Shown here piece by piece: positions 13,295 to 26,092 of a DNA stretch of 64,000 nt. Every line of letters begins with the position of its first letter. Positions within the stretch are counted from its first letter, which is position 1. A model generated the notes under the pieces. It searched no databases. It was not told where the DNA came from and saw only the letters and a program-made list of their open reading frames with translations. The stretch lies in contig VSDK01007123.1 of assembly GCA_009767595.1 (NCBI GenBank), positions 213,787 to 277,786 of the forward strand. The letters are read 5' to 3'. Origin of the DNA: Symbiodinium kawagutii. Lineage: Eukaryota; Sar; Dinophyceae; Suessiales; Symbiodiniaceae. The translations under genes were made by a program, and so were the position numbers.

Positions 13295-16200
13295 TCACGA
13301 GATGAAGGCCTGGAGGCAACCGCCACGTATTTACCATACGACGGCTACTCTTCTACTACCGTCAGCATCGCTATTGCTGCAACTGCAACTGCAGCTATGA
13401 CTGCAATACTATAGGAAATGATGACAATCAATAACCACCTAAAAGCAGCAACGACCCCAACAACCACAGCCATCACGCTGGAGGGGATTGCAGGGGGCAC
13501 TACTTTGGTCAAGACACCCCGGTGTCCAGATCACGTCGGACAGATCGCCATTCATGTGCTCTGCCGTTCATGCACACCTCAGCGCCAAAGAGCTTCCAAA
13601 GGCTCCAGCTGGTCTTCACACATTTGGTCACCCAAGCTCCTTCTACAATAGTTCTGGAGCGGGGAAAACGGATCCTGAAGTTTAGGGCTAGGCAGTTTTG
13701 CAACTGTAGCTAGCAATGGGAAACCTGTAGTGGACCTAATCAGCTAGGTGCGTCTGGACAATTTCAAATGCTGGCAGCTACACCATGCTTCAGAACAAAT
13801 CCTGTTGTACATCAACATAGCGTTAAATTTGAAGACAAGACATGATGTGCATATACAAATGTATATAAACATATATGAACACATATGCACTATATCTTTG
13901 CATCATTTTGCATCTGTGCAATCTTCACTATACTCATGCCCACACAAAGAGCACACCTAGGTGCTGAATCAAATGCAGCAGCATAAAGTGCACACCCCAT
14001 GCTGTGCAAAGTACTTATCATAGCTCCAGTGGCAACAACAAAGTGCAGCATAGGTACGTAGACTCCGGGCTCACACACGCTGAGAACGCCAAAGCAAACA
14101 CCTGATCGTGGCAACGGTGACACTGCAGCATCAGGATGCTAGTGATGGCGATTCCACATCCTTTGTTGATGGTGTATTGAACATGCGGTTGACAATAGTA
14201 AATACACCATCAATAGTAAGTTGATGGCCAGTAAAAAATGATGTGTTAAAGTTTACTTTAACATGGTGTTTACTTTAACGGCCAAAAAGTGGAAATACTC
14301 CTTAAACAATAGTAAACATCCCCATACCCTGCAAGGCCTGTGGGGGCAGCAACTGTTTCAAGGACTTTTGTGCAACATCGGTACCTTTCAAGAGTGACGT
14401 ATATGGGGTCAATGGCCGGCTGTAGAATTGCTCAAGGGCCTTCCTTGCCTCATGGATGGCTTGGGATTAGGGTGGATCAAGTGGTGCAACTTGCAAAGCA
14501 AAAATGCACATTGTATTTTGCAAAGAGGCATTCTCTGCTAAACAAGGATTGTACAAAAGTAACAAAACCCTTATGGTAGTTTGGTAACTCTTCTGGTTGT
14601 GCCAGGCCATCTTCTATTTCCAAATGAAGATCTCCCGATGATCAACCAAGAAGCTGGGCTGTAGAATTTCAGCCATCTTATATAATCCAAACCCGTCCAA
14701 ACCGAACACATAGTACACACAGAACAAAAAACAGCAAACATAAAAAACAATCATCCTCAACCATCAAAGAAAACTATACAAACACAAAAGCAAACATTCC
14801 AAACAATACAAAACGAACACACACACACAATGATACACATCAAACTAAAAACAAAATGAAAACACAGAAACACACATTTCAAAACACAACTCCAAACAAC
14901 CAGCAAGGAACCCAGGTTAAAGTGCGCATCGCTATCCACAAAGCGCTCTGGCCGCATGGCGCCCGTGAGGCAGATCCGTTGGTCCGTCAGAGATCCTGGC
15001 TGTGGCTATTGCTGTTTGGTGCCATGAGGGGCGGTAAAGTGTGACTACAGATGCTCAAATCTTTAGAAGTCTGTAAGTATTGAATGTAAACACAGTAATT
15101 TCTTAAGACAATTCTTTTGTATATTGATATAGAGATAGATGTTTGAAAAAAAACTGAAAAAGAACATACTGACATACACCATTACACCATCATACAATGT
15201 CATATTATCACACGGGGATCAACTATCAAAAAAACAATCTCATGCAATCACACTGATTTCCGAATGGCGTTGACCTAACCAAACCATGGCATCTTCGCCA
15301 CGTTTTCCGCCTTCAGCGGCCAGCTTCGAACCCAAGAACTTGGCCGTCTCAATCAGTGTGTCAGTTCCGTGGGTGATCACGATGTTCTTCGAGGGCCATG
15401 CCTCGCACAGGTCGTGGCTCAAGAAGGGGCGGGTTCAGCGGCTTCAACTGCCATAGCATATTACATGTTTGTACGGAACGGTCCCAGATTCCTCGCAAAG
15501 GAAACATAAACTGGGTGGTCAATGATGTTTAATAATCATGGGTTCTTACCATCAACAATTGATAGTAATGATGAATCAGTAACGTTGTGGCTGTTGGACA
15601 ACGATATCCTGGTACTAGTACCCTGATTATCCCTCATTAATATCCAATATATGATCAAACTGTTGAAATAGTATTTGTTGGGATGTTCACCTACTGATAG
15701 CAATCTGTCCTTACCATGGGGGTCATGTCTGCGGGGGTCATGGCGCCCAACAGCCACCAAGAGAAACCAAATGCTGGGCCCAACTTGTGAATCTGCATGT
15801 TCTCAATTTCAACACATAATCCATTTTGGTGGCTGATCCACACCCAGCGCTTAGCAAAAGAATTATATAATTACAAAAGTGGTATCAGCAATATCATGGC
15901 TATTATACCTATGAGCAGTGAGTAGTACCGTGTCGGCATGTATTGATATCATGGCTATGTGGTCCCAATGAATGAGTTACAGTATCAAACAATCAAATTA
16001 TGCCTGCACACCTATGCTCACTGTAACTCATGGTATCATCAATATCATTTGGTTGTGGTCATCAAGAAATTGTACCCCTGGTCTACCATCATTAAACATT
16101 GTTTTCTTTTTATTGTTGGCTATTATGCGCCATCATCATCCATCATGGATGGTTCATATTGACCCATAGCCATCTTGATGATCAACAGCCACCCCAGCCA

Positions 16201-19200
16201 AAACCCACAGTGCTCCACCAATCGCACCTTGCAGCGCTGCAAAATCTTCTGCCGGTCCTCCTCAGTGATCTCCTGCGAATCTTTGGCGCAAACGGAGTCC
16301 ACCGTCCAAGTGAAGCCTAGGCTGACATGGGCAGTCGTAAGATGGTGATCGAAGGTCACACCAACGAAGATGTGCGTAGACAGACTGTCCACAGGTACAG
16401 CTATAAAGGCTGCAGATCTTCACGTGCTTGGATAGCAGTTCCCACAAGTACTTGTGCTGTCGCGGAAAGCGCGTATAGTGGAGTAGCATACTATACAAGA
16501 GGCTGAATGTACGCACATAGACATCTACACATGTAAGTTTAACATGTAAATATCAATATGTATCATGTAAAGTTATAGTCAATGTAGATGTAGAAATATA
16601 ATCTATGTATACTATGTGTACTTACACTTGAACACACACGCATGTCATATGCCTCTAGGTTGAACAATTAGAACTTCTAATATCTGATTCTGTGAGGATG
16701 ATGGCGTCAAATCAATGCACAAAACTGGAGTCAAATTAAACAAGTACCCATCCACATCTTGACTTCCTGTTGCTAACACCCTTGGATCCTACTTATTCCA
16801 GACGTATCAAACAACATTTTGTGAGTGCGAAAGATTGCGGAAGCACATTAGTGTATTGAAATGTCTTACAAAATTGTCGAGCAAGGAACCATCAAACAAA
16901 ACAACAACACACTGATTGCACGAAACTTGACCACCCAGAACGTAGCTATGATTTTCTTCTGATGAATGTCTGAAACTGCATATGTTCACCTCCAACTGCA
17001 AAGTATTGAGATCGGCCAAGGATCCTATGGGCGAGATTCGTTCCAGAATCCTGAGCCACGCGACTTGGTAGGGGCCTGGTTGGTCTTATGTGAGCATCGT
17101 AGCGCATGATAGGATACCCCTAAAGCACAATAAACCAGTCAAGAATCATGATCATGATTGATCGTGAAACAATCATGATCATGATTGATCCTGTAACTAC
17201 TGGCCAACAAATTGGAGAAAACATGGAGGTTTTGAGGCAGAATTTCTGGGCCAAAACCAAATCGCATCAAGCAAGGTTCACGGAAACAAGGGATGGACTT
17301 CAAACAAACATCAATGGTCGATGTACGATTGCAAGCCATTGTCTGGCGTCGACTTTCACGGAGCACTGGTGGCTGGCTGCAGTTGGAAACACGCCTACTG
17401 CATCCCTCAAATTAGACATAGAACATCTGAGAATCATAAGACCCCGGAAACCAGGATTTTCACCAAGAAACAGAACCAGTTGGCCTCTCCATGCAGAAGG
17501 TCTATGTTTTGGAGAATCAGTTATACCATGGAGCACAAGCACAACCCACACTCAAGTAGAGTAGAATCCTTTCAACTGGCCATCACAAAAATGGTGGTAT
17601 TAGCTTGAAAGTTGATTGATTCCACCACAAAAACTGCGACTGTTTCCATTTGTGGATCGCGATCCGTGCCACAGCCATGCGTCCGATCCACTGCAGGCTC
17701 ACCAATCTCAAAGCCCCATCCACCAGTCGTTCGCGGATAGACCTGGAACGCTACCAAGCCACTGACAAGCCACTGCATCTCCATATGGCTATGGCTCAAC
17801 ATTAATCAACCAATGGGGGGTAATCACCAACAATTTCATAGAGAAAACTGCCTCGTTAATGATGGGGTAACCAGGGGTACAGGGGGACTATGGGTTTTGA
17901 CCCACGGCCATATTGATGGCTCGATGACCTGCGCTATGTTGATGTGCAAAAAGATTACCAGCATCTTGATTGCGCGCCTCTGATCTAAATGCCACCACCA
18001 TGAAGTCCTGAAGTTGTGGTGATTGGGGTTTTAAGGTTAGGATGTGAGATGTTGATATTCATGGTCAGGAAAAAAAGACATGTGTTGAAAGAATTCCAAC
18101 AACCATGTGGTCAAGCGAACAAACATGACCATGCTGCCATCCCAAAATTGGTATCATTTGCTTGCACTGGTAGTTTGAAAAGGAACCATCAATTTGTGGG
18201 ACGCATGATGGATGTTTTGTGACATCTTGACAAGACAGCATAAAAATGCATAAAGCCAAAACACAAAAGTGACCAAACAGTGCCTATATATTTCCAGTTT
18301 TCACCAATCTTCGGTTCAAAACCTATGGCTGTTTGTACCAACCCTTATCGATCAATTTATCACCTAGTTTGTATTTCAAAACAATCTATAAGTAGCACCA
18401 ACATCTAGCCGACCCTTGAGCATACATGTAGAAGTCCATAGCAACCACCGGCAACATCGATTCCTCCCACATGTCGAGCATGGGACCTTGTCGATAGTGC
18501 CACCAGTGGTGATCAACAGCACCTTCGACCTCAGGTTTAAGGCCATTGAAAGAATGCATACCATCAAATGGTGCTTATACTAACATATGATGGTTTCTCA
18601 AAATAGGGGGCCCAAAAAAATGGTTTGTTTACTGCTATAAATGACTATTAGTGGATGATTTAGGGGTACCCCTATTTTGAGAAACACCCATATGTTTACA
18701 TTCAACCATACAAAAACACGATTATACAAATGGGTAACAAGTGCACATATGTATCTGTATGTGCTAATACATCAATGTATGGCCTTTGAAATTGAACAAC
18801 TATATTTGCATACCATCGCATATCTATGTCTGTCTATGTATGCCTACATACGTAACGGATTGAACAACACCATCCTGCAAAAAATCTAGCACAGCACCCA
18901 GGAACATGCAGCTGTGCATGCAGCTTTGCACTTGGTGTGCCATGGTTTCAATATTCTGTGTGACCATTGAGAATCATAGCATGAAATGATAATCCGACAA
19001 GAACAAACAATGATGTTTGTTGGAAGCCTCGCCTACCACTTTTCGTGGTAACTATTCAGTATGGATGGGTATATGTCTAAAAATGGTGTACCCGGTGTAC
19101 CGCCAAATCTGGCAGTTTCATGTAGTTGACCGATTCATAATGATCATTATTGGATGATTAGTAGGTACCACCATGGCTATGACCCCGCTCCCTGGCTTCT

Positions 19201-19637
19201 GTGCGTACGCACCCTCCAAGCGAACATCCGTATCACATCACATGCTTCTTGGTTGACAAGCACAAGCCTTCACATACACCCGATGGTGAAACATAGGATC
19301 TAAAATATTTCCGAGGATGATCTACCAATTGGATATAACATAACCATTTTGAAGTTTTTTGAAGATTATCGTGTCACCATGCACATGTCCAGTGGCTTCA
19401 GCATCCTCAAAATATCCAATATATTCCAATATAACCTTGGGTTTATTGATCGGGGGTACCATCTTAATGGAAAACCAAGGCCTTTGGGGGATACCCCCTA
19501 TTAATCAACCAGGGGTTTACTCATCCTGGGTGAACCTTACAAGCAGAAAAAATACCTCCTGGTAGCTTGCTGCCTGGCCGCTCGCAGCTGCCCTGCAACC
19601 ACTCCATGGATCCCAGCTTCGTTTCCGGAGCTTCCAT
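13295..19637 (-). CDS. L-asparaginase, 187 aa, nine exons, complete
   Basis: It belongs to the bacterial-type asparaginase/glutaminase family: hydrolysis of L-asparagine to aspartate and ammonia. Minus exons: 19567-19637, 18487-18529, 17676-17742, 16228-16316, 15311-15401, 14912-14995, 14058-14101, 13518-13577 and 13295-13309; all phases agree (564 nt). Both catalytic motifs are present: TTGGTI at residues 31-36 and THGTDT at 100-105. Family blocks also seen are GWGFEIGEPAV (47-56), CAKDSQEITEEDR (70-82), LTGAMRPERFVDSDAHFN (130-147) and CMNGR (165-169). The length matches the short single-domain class; no second domain or clear signal peptide is seen, so it is probably cytosolic. Intron 2 has a GC donor, and intron 4 probably has one. 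The first exon is inferred from phase and an in-frame stop upstream of the ATG. If the last donor is not used, the protein ends at TGA 13509 instead. Confidence 0.92.
16040..16172. mobile_element. MITE-B copy (partial)
   Basis: It shares GTACCCCTGGT, CATTAAACATTGTTTTC and the terminal ATTGACCCATAGCCAT with the family, but the left end is diverged. It lies in asparaginase intron 3, ending 55 bp from the donor at 16228. Confidence 0.6.
17783..17913. mobile_element. MITE-B copy, reverse orientation
   Basis: It begins ATATGGCTATGGCTCAA, carries ACCAGGGGTACAGGGGG, and ends TTTTGACCCACGGCCATAT, so both termini are present as inverted repeats. It sits in asparaginase intron 1, about 40 bp upstream of the acceptor of exon 17676-17742. 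Confidence 0.75.
18591..18689. mobile_element. MITE-A copy 2
   Basis: Near-perfect inverted ends GGTTTCTCAAAATAGGGG and CCCCTATTTTGAGAAACACC. The core has TTTACTGCTATAAATGACTA. It lies in the first asparaginase intron, about 60 bp from the acceptor side of exon 18487-18529. It is flanked by CATATGA and CATATG. Confidence 0.9.
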
Positions 19638-19667
19638 GGGCTCAGCGCCCAGCAGCACAGCGCACCA

Positions 19668-22600
19668 TTAGGCTGCAAGTGGCTGCAAGTTCATGATGCA
19701 CATGACGAATATCACCCAGTTCAACCCCCCTGCACTTCGGATGTGACCACCTTTATGTTCATGCGGATTCTGCACGTACGTTATGCACAACTGGGTATAT
19801 GTGGCAATCCCTTTCGATTCGACTAGGATTCCTGTACATTTCTGCACCATATTTTCTGTCAAGATGAAATTCATTTCAAACATATGAACATTGCAATTGG
19901 TGTTCTCCAGAGCCAATGAAGATTTTGAGATCTCAATGGCAGCACATCCCAGTCTCTGAATGACAACCAGCGAGTTGACCAGCCCTGCAATCGGATCGAG
20001 CTGTTTGGGCGGCTTTCCATCCATGCTAAAGGTGACTTGACGCTGACTTGTAGATCTTAGGATATCCAGTGAGACTCACTCAGATGGCAGCTGGTATTTG
20101 ATAGGATGCCATTGTTTTTTTTTTATGTCATGATAGTCACGATGCGTGTTGTTGAACAGTATTGTGATGTGCAAGCGTTCTTGCTGCATGTCATGAGTCT
20201 TGAATGGCTGCTTTGAAGAAAGAGCACTGTTATCTTTATCATGAAACAGCAACATTCAGTTGGGGTAGAATCTACCAAAAAATAGCTCGCAGCAAGCAAC
20301 TGCACTCAGCTGGCCTTCCGCCAAATATGTAGCGCTGAACTCCTTGCCATCCAGCTGCTGGAACGGCAAGGTTATATACGGTTTTTGCCACTTCCAAACT
20401 CAAACGCTTTGGATATTGGTTGTCTACAGCTATGGTTCCTATCATCGTTTTTTGAAGTTCATCATTTCTTATCATTCAAGACATGGTATCTACAGCTATT
20501 GAGCTTCATTTCTGTGTCTCTCTGCCAACTGTACCCAGCTTCCAGGTGACCCGGACCTCGTCCAAACCCCGGTGCCAACAACAGAACGGTCCGAGCTCGT
20601 GTGCAGCACGACTTGTTTCGAAGACCCGAAGCGCGAAGTTTGCACAGTCCAAGGATTAGAGGATCAGTTCAAAGGGCCGCCCTCTAAAATCCAAGGGGAC
20701 TTCAAGAAGCAAGCTTAGCTAAGCCTGACTGAAGACATCATAAGACATCCAAATAGCTTCGTTGTACAAGACTGATAGATCTGATCCGATTTGTTAAATA
20801 TCTTGAGAGTACTCAAGGACGGGTTTCATTCCTCTTGAGTAGGCTGATATTAATCCAGATCGAGACATGTAACTCACTTTGGAATTCTCGGGCTAAACAG
20901 CTAATAGGTGACTGTCCCACAAATTCATTTTGGGTTGGTGTATCACTGCAATGATTGATGTTTGCCTGATGATCATTCATATTGTTTTTTGCAATGTTGT
21001 GCAATGGTTGTTGATGGTTGGCCAGCAATGGTTATCGCAACCATTCTCAACCACTGATTCTATGATAATTCATTGTGACTCCTCATCACTGAAGAGTTGA
21101 CGAACCATAATTAAGAGCGAGATCCAGTCACGATTTACCAAGTATCAAGACAACAAAACCAGACTTCAACCATGATTTGTCTGAAGTTTTGCCCCAATTT
21201 TGGGGAACTGATCCCCAGCTGCAGCCGCAAAGGAGGCAAGATCTCCAGAAGATCTCCAGCGATGCTTGAGGCAAACATGGCCTGTCGCTGGTGTTGGATG
21301 GACGGCGTTGGGTCCTAGGCCAAACAAACATGGAAGTGATGTACTCATAATCCCAAATGCCAAATACATCCAAATCCTACCATCCTTCGTGAAGTGTTTT
21401 GATTATTTGAAAGCGGCTTAGGGAATGTTTATGGTTTGAAAAGGCGTAACCCATGAAGTGCACATCCCCAATGCAGCATAGTTGCCCCGCTCAATAATGC
21501 TCAACAGAGGTCAATGATCGACATCGTTCTTGGATTCATGTCCCACAAGTCAGTCCCCCAATAGTCTATGCTGTCTTCACCACCATCTATCCAACGCCTA
21601 CTGTACCAGAGCTGGCGCTGCAGCCGCAAAAAACTGCATGATACGTGGCCAGCTTGGGACAAGACGTCAGGTTGTTCCCAAGTAAAACAAACTGACAGGA
21701 CGTATCAGTGGTACCAGCATCAGTCAAACAGGAACCCCTCCAAACCTCCAAACAAATAGTTTGTTCAGAGGGACGTGTGGCACTGGCAATTGGTGAAAAA
21801 CCATAACTACCAAGCCCAGGTATCCTGCGCAGGATGGGAGTGGCCTCTCAATCTCTAGTCATCATGACACGATCTTGTACCAGTTGAAATGGCAAATCGC
21901 AAGTCACATGCCAAAAAGTAGCGTGTTTACTCATTGGGTGTACCACATTGATGTGCATTTAGTTTTCACCTACCCATGCCGAGTTAGCTGAAGAGTCTCT
22001 GAAGAGTCTCTGAAGAGCCTCTGAAGGATCAGCAGTGATGCGAACACCGCCCAGAGCAGCCTGAATGCTTGGTGAACGATGCTTTTCTGGATCTTCAATC
22101 AGTTCTAGCCTGAGTACCAAGACGCGACCGACGCAACGCATCGGTGTGGGGTCCAATGGTGTCCCTAGTTCAGTTGGTTTCCAAAACATGATATGGGCAA
22201 CCCTATGCAAGCCAATCTTCAATGTTGAGTTTCTAAGACTTCTTGCTGCTATCAACCGACAGCAGCATCTTGGTTCAAGCAAAGAATCGCCTTTCAAACC
22301 CCGCCATGGTGGTGGCATTTGCGAGCTCAGCCGATGTGCAAATGCCCAGTTGAGCTCGGAATGTCCAGCTTGTCACCTCTTTGGGGATAATGTTTAGTAT
22401 GGGATACAGCACATGGACATACCCCATTCATCGCAGTTGGCCTGGGTGCCAGCAGTTCAATGCAAGATGCTATACGCGTCGCTATGGACAGTCTGACGAA
22501 AACATGTTGACATCTTAGACCGTAGAATTCGGGACACAATGATAATGAGCCAAACAACTATTGAATCTTATGCCCAACTCCCATTGATTGACCATTTTGA

Positions 22601-23492
22601 CAAGATACGGCAGTCGGCATCCCCATTGTGCCTTCAGAACTGCAAATTATGATCTTTGGATGGACATCACGTGCATTGAGAATCAATGGAACAATCGCCT
22701 GTGAAGATCAGAACAGCAACAATCTGCGTGTTTCCTCACGTAGTGATGCCCCAAATACCGTAGCCGGTTTGAAGAACTGACATGATTGGTGACTTGTGGA
22801 GCGTCACTAATCACTAATCTTATACAATACATTCACATTCATACCCATATAGTTAGGACTATAGAGACAGCCGCTGACCAATCACAACCCAAGCACCTTG
22901 CCGGACACCACGCACTGTGAGGGCCCAACCCCAGCGATTTTTCAGGGTACGCGTTCACGACACCTGACAAGTCGTCAGGGTGATGAGCCTGTATCTTTAA
23001 GTTGATTATTATCGAACAGTAAAGGTGAATGATGTTAAATTATGCTAGGTGTTTAAATATATAACCAAGTAATGATGGCTGAGAAATGGTGCGTTCCGCA
23101 AATATGATCTTTACACAACGGATAGTGATTCAACTTCATGAAGGAATCTGATCAATCAAATCTTATCGAACGTATGTGGAAAGACTTTGGCCAAGAATGT
23201 GCGCATTACTTGAGAAGAGTGCTGAAAATCAGAAAAAAAGTAGTTCAAAACCCATAAATCGACAATTGCAACAATACAAGTATTACAAGTTGTCAATCAT
23301 CCTGATACCCTCAACAACCCTAGACTGCATTCTAAACAGCCCCATTCAACCTTGGGTTTGCACCCGCTGCAGAAAAAAATACCTCAACCCCCTCTCCACA
23401 GGCAATGTTCAGCCTGGTTCCGCCGGCAACTGGCTTTGGATCTTGAGAAATTTCCCTGCCACAGTGCGCCGCAGCGCTGCTTGGGTAGTACC
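19668..23492 (-). CDS. Unknown gene, 3' part; stop beside the asparaginase start
   Basis: The terminal exon 19668-20042 is open for 124 codons with even codon use, starts RQVTFSMDGKPPKQLDPIAG after acceptor GTCAG, and ends in TAA. Exon 20301-20357 (QLDGKEFSATYLAEGQLSA) joins it in phase 0. Probable upstream exons are about 21215-21314 (IQHQRQAMFASSIAGDLL, 3' end unclear), the part of 22318-21974 that ends at GTAGGTGAAA, and 23414-23492 (ALRRTVAGKFLKIQSQLP, GC donor). Other open minus-strand stretches lie between them (for example about 20560-20660, where all frames are open). No family is recognised. The stop is 30 bp upstream of the asparaginase ATG and in the same frame, so the two could be one interrupted gene or tightly packed neighbours. 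Confidence 0.55.
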
Positions 23493-23628
23493 CTGCAGAA
23501 GCAAAGGCCTTAGTTGCGAAAGTGGCCCCTTGAATAACCTTTGGAAAATTCAGCGTTCTCGTAGCTTGTGACGGTTAGCATGGTGAGGTTCTGAAGTGAT
23601 ACATGACATTGGAATGAAACACATCAAG

Positions 23629-23722
23629 TGGCTGTGGGTTAAAACCCTGTACCTCTGGTTCCCCTTTCATTAATCGTGGTTATCATCCCCCATTATTGTT
23701 GGTAAATATTGACTCATAGCCA
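23629..23722. mobile_element. MITE-B copy
   Basis: Starts TGGCTGTGGGTTAAAACCC, then GTACCTCTGGTTCCCC, CATCCCCCATTATTG, and ends ATTGACTCATAGCCA. Both inverted ends are present. It lies just upstream of exon 23414-23492. Confidence 0.8.
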
Positions 23723-25253
23723 AGTCATTGCATCGTCTGCTTTGAAAGTGGCAAACTGGCACTGATGCTGACCTTTGGAAGAGGTCCTCAGGGTTCAGCG
23801 TCTCTTTCGGAGGCGCCATGGACACAGAGATTCCCATTGATCCATATTTTCCCATGGATTCCCATAGGTATCCCACAGATTCCGAGTGGAATCAAACAGA
23901 ATCCGTGCATTTCCCAGAAAACATACCTCCAAAACCCAGTGTAGCTTGACTGCAAGTATGGGGGGGATGGGATCACATGTCAACATAAAGATATAGTAGC
24001 CCATTATCAGCTTGATGATACTCTCATGTGGGCGGGAAGGAAGAAAAGGAATTTTACACAAACACATCCCAAACCCATGTTCCCGGCATACTTCGCTTCC
24101 AAATCGTTGAACTTGCATCAGTCCAACAACATGGGCTATGCACAATTGGTGCACAATGGGTTGCAAACTATTCCTAGGCAGTTGATTGGTGGTACCCCCC
24201 TGTTGTGGCAAATCATTGTTGTTGCTTGCTATAGTACCAGTATGCGCTACAAATGGTATTTGAATATTTGTTTGTGTACTATACTCTATAGTAATATCTC
24301 ATAACATAAGACAGCTCAAATCCGTCAACACATACTACCACTCAACTATATCACATGTGTGGCACTGCTATGTTTGCTCCGACCCATCCCAATTTGGATG
24401 CGGGTCCCTACTGAGTAACTGATTCCTGACCTATGGAGATTACTTACTTTAGGTTATAACCCACCTGATAGGTTTACTTACTAAATAAGGTTATAACCCA
24501 CGTACGTTAGGTTAGGGGTTACCTAACTTTGCAAATGGCCTATACGGGTTATGATCCACGTTTTAGGTTTCCTTAGTCTGGTGATCCAGTTCTCACCCCA
24601 ACTGCACCTCCCTAAGCTCCACCCTGCAGCTTTACTTGGCCAGCCGACCAGTCTGAGAAGTTTCGCACCACCACCTGCAATGTGGCCGCAAAGTAGGGTA
24701 TAAATATGTACTTTTGTATTATATCAATTATATATATATATATGAATATGTATTGTCCTTGTGTTGAAATATGTCATGATACATCAAGTAGCATGACTCT
24801 CTCTCATCTTCAACACCAGTGTGTTTTTGTTTTGAGTTCTTACTGCTCGAAACGAACAACTCCACAGCACTGCCACGATCAACACAGCTAGCCTCGTAGA
24901 ATCGTCTGAGTGGCTTGGCGGAAGGAAGAGCCGCCTCCAGCGACGTGATGCAACCACTGCACTGAAGAACGGCCGTTTCGGCCGTTTCGACTGAGGTCCA
25001 ACTTGATCAGAGATGGCGGATTACCAGCATTCATGAGCCCTTTGTCATGAGCTCCGGAATACCAAGGCCCAATGGATGAGCCATTTCGTCAAGAAAACCC
25101 CTATGTTGATGGTATCCATGGGTCTCAAAAAATTGTACCCTAGAGCTGGTTGCTTTCCCCCCTATGGTTCCTACAGCTGGTTGCTTGCTCCCTATGCTTC
25201 GCCACCAATCATCACCACCTGGGGATGGTTGGCACCAGCATTTTCGGACAGAC

Positions 25254-25361
25254 CCAAGGCCCAAGATCTCCATGGTAGCTGTCCCGCCTTGCACAGCCAC
25301 GCACCAGGGACGCCCCCGGCCAGCTCCAGGATCCACGAGCTCGTGGCTTTGGAATCCTCAG
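25254..25361 (-). CDS. Exon candidate, unknown
   Basis: A GC-rich island with acceptor CCACCAG and GT donor; the reading that fits is EDSKATSSWILELAGGVPGA. All three minus frames are open, so the frame is uncertain. The stretch 23500-25250 is otherwise AT-rich, with short TA runs near 24729, and shows no supported exon. Confidence 0.35.
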
Positions 25362-25974
25362 CTGGTGGTAACCCAACTGGTTCCAGGGGTTCATCCGGTT
25401 CATGGCGGTTCACGGCGGTTCATACTTACAACTACGGATATGTGTCAAAAATATGTGCATACATGTGCTGCATATGCATTTACAATGGGATCATATGGGA
25501 TCATACGTTTTTTAGATCGTATAAATTCGTTCATAAGCCATTCAGCAAGCTGTAGATTGTGATGGTCGTGACACCCACAGACCAGTGACGTAGCAGTGGT
25601 ACAGGACCCGCCAAGTCACAGCTCACAAGCTGAACCGAACTCGACCTTTAGGGTTGTGGTGCCTCTCTTAGTAGTCTGGTTGGTGGTTGAAGCATCCCTT
25701 TGAAACATATTAGTCAACCAACCATTTGAAAAAAAATACTACTGAAAATAAAAATGATTGAAACCACCAACCAGTTGATGATTGAGAATGGTTGGTTGAC
25801 AATCTTAGTTGTGCTCATAGCTGAGCGATATGGTCAATCAAAATCGTAATTCTTCTACACAATTAGACCAGTATTGTGTTGGTAGATGCTCGTTCTGCTG
25901 TCAAATAAGTGAATGCCTTATAATGCCTTACTCATTTACTCATAATATCTCAGAATGATCATCTCTGCAGATTC

Positions 25975-26092
25975 TGCAGTCTGTTTGCTTCGAGACGACC
26001 TTTGTCCACCACGGCTCGACAGCAGTGCCCCACTGTGCCCCACACCACTCTCGCGTAGCAAGACTCGGAAGTTCGGGTGCCCCACCTGAAAG
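25975..26092 (-). CDS. Exon candidate, unknown
   Basis: A minus-strand GC-rich island preceded by CTTTCAG. Two readings are plausible: GHPNFRVLLRESGVGHSGAL or CRAVVDKGRLEANRLQNLQ. Neither matches a family I know. The flanks (25560-25950 and 26100-27050) are AT-rich with TGATGGTT-type repeats. Confidence 0.3.

Noticed and set aside
22065-22397. A 110-codon plus-strand ORF
   Set aside because: The minus strand at the same place has a longer reading with donor GTAGGTGAAA and links to the downstream gene.
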